NCBI GenBank assembly: GCA_002294445.1
Contig: DBEI01000031.1
Span: forward strand, 1 to 6,672
Length of the DNA: 6,672 bases
Direction of reading: 5' to 3'
Origin: Patescibacteria group bacterium UBA910
Lineage (GTDB): Bacteria; Patescibacteriota; Minisyncoccia; Phycocordibacterales; DATDWN01
The notes under the pieces were generated by a model, which worked only from the letters and a program-made list of their open reading frames with translations, was not told where the DNA came from and made no database searches. This document shows, piece by piece, positions 5,543-6,672 of this stretch (its first letter is position 1; every line of letters begins with the position of its first letter). Both the position numbers and the translations under genes were made by a program.

Positions 5543-6157
5543 CTAACGGAGCACTTTTTTAACTTCAGGGTAGATTCTGTCTACTATTTTTGAATATCCG
5601 ACATCGTTCGGGTGAATTGCATCAGACATATATCGTGAATTCCCTACCAGACCCTCGAGTACATTAGAAACATATACTGCCCCTTTTTTCTGAGCAAGAG
5701 ACTCAAATTCTGTATTATAGGGATCTGTAAATACACCACCCTGAATACCCAGCAAGACAACAACCGCTCCTGTGTTTTGGATACGAGACACAATTGTTTC
5801 CAGATTCTTGAATGTTTCCTCTTTTGGCACTTTTTGTAAATAATCATTACCGCCTAATAGCACCAAAACTACTTTTGGCTTATACTCTGCAACGCGATCG
5901 ACACGTGCAAGACCCTGAGCAGTAGTGTTACCACTGATACCCAGGTTTATAATAGGTTCACCAATTTTCTTTGAGAGTTGGGAGACTAAATCTTTCCCAG
6001 GAGTTGCACCAACACCTTCAATCAAACTATCTCCAAAAGCTATAATAGAATCACCAGATGAAGGATAATTTGTAATTTTTTGATGAGGTTTTATAAATAA
6101 AAAACCTACATAGCAGAGGAGAATGACAATACAAGATATAATAATTTTTTGCTTCAC
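5543..6157 (-). CDS. SGNH/GDSL-family hydrolase (TesA/arylesterase-like), probably membrane anchored
   Basis: 204 residues from a GTG start at 6157. A hydrophobic stretch at about 5-22 with preceding lysines looks like an N-terminal anchor or uncleaved signal, placing the enzyme outside the cytoplasmic membrane. The SGNH blocks are all present: FGDSL (41-45, nucleophile S44), the glycine block NLGISGNTT (71-79), GGND (102-105), and DAIHP (179-183) supplying the Asp/His pair D179 and H182. Such enzymes hydrolyse esters of lipids or acetylated sugars; the substrate here cannot be told. GTG 6157 is preferred over an in-frame ATG at 6193 because an extended -10 box lies exactly 6 nt before it, so the mRNA would be leaderless, whereas the ATG lies against a terminator. 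The gene is tail-to-tail with trxB, 2 bp apart. Confidence 0.88.
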   Translation of the reverse strand: MKQKIIISCIVILLCYVGFLFIKPHQKITNYPSSGDSIIAFGDSLIEGVGATPGKDLVSQLSKKIGEPIINLGISGNTTAQGLARVDRVAEYKPKVVLVLLGGNDYLQKVPKEETFKNLETIVSRIQNTGAVVVLLGIQGGVFTDPYNTEFESLAQKKGAVYVSNVLEGLVGNSRYMSDAIHPNDVGYSKIVDRIYPEVKKVLR

Positions 6158-6163
6158 ATAGAT

Positions 6164-6172
6164 AGTATAGCA
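6164..6172 (-). promoter_or_regulatory. Promoter of the SGNH hydrolase gene (extended -10)
   Basis: On the minus strand TGC (6172-6170) followed by TATACT (6169-6164), then six bases, then the GTG start. Transcription would begin on the start codon itself. The -35 region is poor (TGTATA), as is common with extended -10 promoters. Confidence 0.55.
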
Positions 6173-6192
6173 AAGATTATTTTTTATATACA

Positions 6193-6225
6193 TAAAAAGG
6201 GCGCTCGTTCCTAGGCGAGCGCCCT
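6193..6225 (-). terminator. Strong minus-strand intrinsic terminator
   Basis: On the minus strand AGGGCGCTCG (6225-6216) pairs perfectly with CGAGCGCCCT (6207-6198), 8-nt loop, followed by T5 (including the last stem base) and A. It closes whatever is transcribed leftward from 6226-6536 and shields the hydrolase promoter. Its GC content is far above the surroundings. Confidence 0.8.
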
Positions 6226-6261
6226 ACCGTCGAAACAAACCTGTCCTTACGGGACATGTCT
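6194..6261 (-). ncRNA. Candidate small RNA of about 70 nt
   Basis: An extended -10 box TGG-TATACT on the minus strand (6276-6268) predicts a start near 6261. The transcript would hold a 5-bp hairpin TGTCC/GGACA (6256-6252 / 6246-6242) and end at the strong terminator at 6225-6193. An ATG at 6257 opens a 26-codon frame running through the terminator, so a leaderless mini-gene is an alternative. No -35 box is visible and I recognise no RNA family. Confidence 0.35.
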
Positions 6262-6327
6262 GCACACAGTATACCATTGATATTTAAAAATAAAAGACCA
6301 TGAGAGTGTTTGTAATAAAAGATATTT

Positions 6328-6346
6328 TGTGACCTTACGGGGAATC
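6328..6346. repeat. Direct repeat of the tRNA-Glu 3' end
   Basis: TGTGACCTTACGGGGAATC at 6328-6346 is identical to 6535-6553, which covers the T-arm 3' strand, acceptor 3' strand and two bases beyond tRNA-Glu. The core CCTTACGGG occurs a third time at 6245-6253. An inverted version interrupted by a hairpin lies at 6437-6481. Confidence 0.85.
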
Positions 6347-6480
6347 TTCCGCGAGTAAAATTTTGCCGTCGCAAAATTTTCTCATGTCCACAGCTCGCGA
6401 CCCACTCTGGTGAGTGGGTACCCCGCTCCGCTTTTCGATTCCCCACGTAAAGCTCTAACAGAGCTTTACTGTAAGGCCAC
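6329..6480 (-). ncRNA. Structured element with tRNA-Glu-like ends (novel RNA or palindromic mobile element)
   Basis: About 152 nt that can fold almost completely. Outer stem 6329-6338 with 6471-6480 (10 bp). A side hairpin GTAAAGCTCT/AGAGCTTTAC (6447-6456 / 6460-6469). Second stem GGGGAATC/GATTCCCC (6339-6346 / 6437-6444). Inside it CGCGAG/CTCGCG (6350-6355 / 6394-6399) encloses AAAATTTTGC/GCAAAATTTT (6357-6366 / 6371-6380), and beside it lies ACCCACTC/GAGTGGGT (6400-6407 / 6412-6419). The one imperfect pair of the outer stem is G-U if the minus strand is the RNA but A-C on the plus strand, which favours minus. The ends reuse the tRNA-Glu acceptor and T-arm sequence. No coding reading is credible. 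No obvious promoter is seen, so it could equally be a REP- or MITE-like DNA element. Confidence 0.5.
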
Positions 6481-6489
6481 ACGATATTC

Positions 6490-6521
6490 AAAAGCAAAAA
6501 CACTCTTACGAGTGTTTTTGC
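6490..6521 (-). terminator. Terminator hairpin after tRNA-Glu
   Basis: On the minus strand GCAAAAACACTC (6521-6510) pairs perfectly with 6505-6494 around the loop GTAA, a GNRA tetraloop, followed by TTTT. Flanking GATATTC (6483-6489) and GAATATC (6525-6531) add an outer 7-bp stem. It begins 15 nt after the tRNA 3' end. Confidence 0.6.
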
Positions 6522-6536
6522 TAAGAATATCTACTG

Positions 6537-6608
6537 TGACCTTACGGGGAATCGAACCCCGATTACAGCCTTGAAAAGGCCGTGTCCTAACCGTTAGACG
6601 ATAAGGCC
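6537..6608 (-). tRNA. tRNA-Glu, anticodon TTC
   Basis: A complete 72-nt cloverleaf on the minus strand: acceptor GGCCTTA/TAAGGTC with one G-U pair, D-arm around GTCTAACGGTTAGGAC, anticodon stem CGGCC/GGCTG with loop TTTTCAA (anticodon TTC), a 4-nt variable loop, and T-arm CGGGG-TTCGATT-CCCCG. The discriminator base is A. CCA is not encoded (CAG follows), so CCA must be added by the CCA-adding enzyme. Upstream, TGG-TAGAAA ends 6 nt before the first tRNA base, so transcription could begin at tRNA position 1. A near copy of its 3' end sits about 200 bp downstream. Confidence 0.95.
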
Positions 6609-6672
6609 ATTAAATTTCTACCATCAATACCTACTGTTATGTTTCGAGACCGTGTCCTAGTCACGTATCAAA

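Noticed and set aside
6329..6480. CRISPR array or tandem repeat
   Set aside because: The repeats are inverted or singly duplicated, without regular spacers.
6177..6503. 108-codon minus-strand frame through the structured region
   Set aside because: It runs through several perfect hairpins and two terminators and shows no protein-family signal; the composition is explained by palindromes.
6193..6536. tmRNA, RNase P RNA or 6S RNA
   Set aside because: I see none of their conserved motifs, and two terminators cut the region into shorter units.
6641..6672. Possible second tRNA at the right edge: CCGTGTCCTA (6650-6659) repeats 6580-6589 of tRNA-Glu
   Set aside because: Only 10 bases match; no acceptor, anticodon or T-arm pairing can be built around it. 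It may be a tRNA scrap or chance.

Overview
The window looks like a piece of a Candidate Phyla Radiation (Patescibacteria, probably Parcubacteria-type) chromosome. This is an inference from compact, lean versions of core genes, AT-rich intergenic DNA, almost no Shine-Dalgarno sequences, a short YbeY, and an unusual HisS-like protein. No marker gene here fixes the lineage.

Layout. 1-519 (+) is the 3' part of a HisS-family gene, open at the left edge. 564-1197 (+) holds rpsU and ybeY, back to back behind a strong extended -10 promoter, with an intrinsic terminator lying inside the first codons of ybeY. 1252-2430 (+) is ftsA, closed by a textbook terminator. 2592-2924 (-) is a small Arg-rich protein with a helix-turn-helix-like C-terminus; it has its own terminator, a consensus promoter and the only clear Shine-Dalgarno site in the window. 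2925-3238 is a gene-free stretch with divergent promoters and a perfect 19-bp inverted repeat just before ftsZ (3239-4447, +). 4448-4622 carries hairpins and the trxB promoter, then trxB (4623-5540, +). An SGNH/GDSL hydrolase (5543-6157, -) ends 2 bp from trxB. 6158-6536 has no convincing gene but is packed with RNA-like structure on the minus strand. tRNA-Glu(TTC) lies at 6537-6608 (-).

How the parts relate. rpsU and ybeY serve ribosome assembly and rRNA maturation. FtsA and FtsZ are the core of the divisome: FtsA keeps its C-terminal membrane helix and FtsZ keeps the C-terminal peptide that binds FtsA. The two division genes are not one operon here; they are separated by terminators and by an oppositely oriented possible regulator that shares the ftsZ promoter region. 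TrxB supplies reduced thioredoxin, and the hydrolase is probably membrane anchored and outward facing.

Best candidates for something undescribed. (1) A ~150-nt multi-helix element at 6329-6480 whose arms reuse the tRNA-Glu 3' end. (2) The terminator embedded in ybeY coding sequence. (3) The 19-bp hairpin in the ftsZ leader. (4) A HisS-like protein lacking several catalytic residues. (5) Recurrent -10 boxes placed so that transcription would begin at or just before the start codon.
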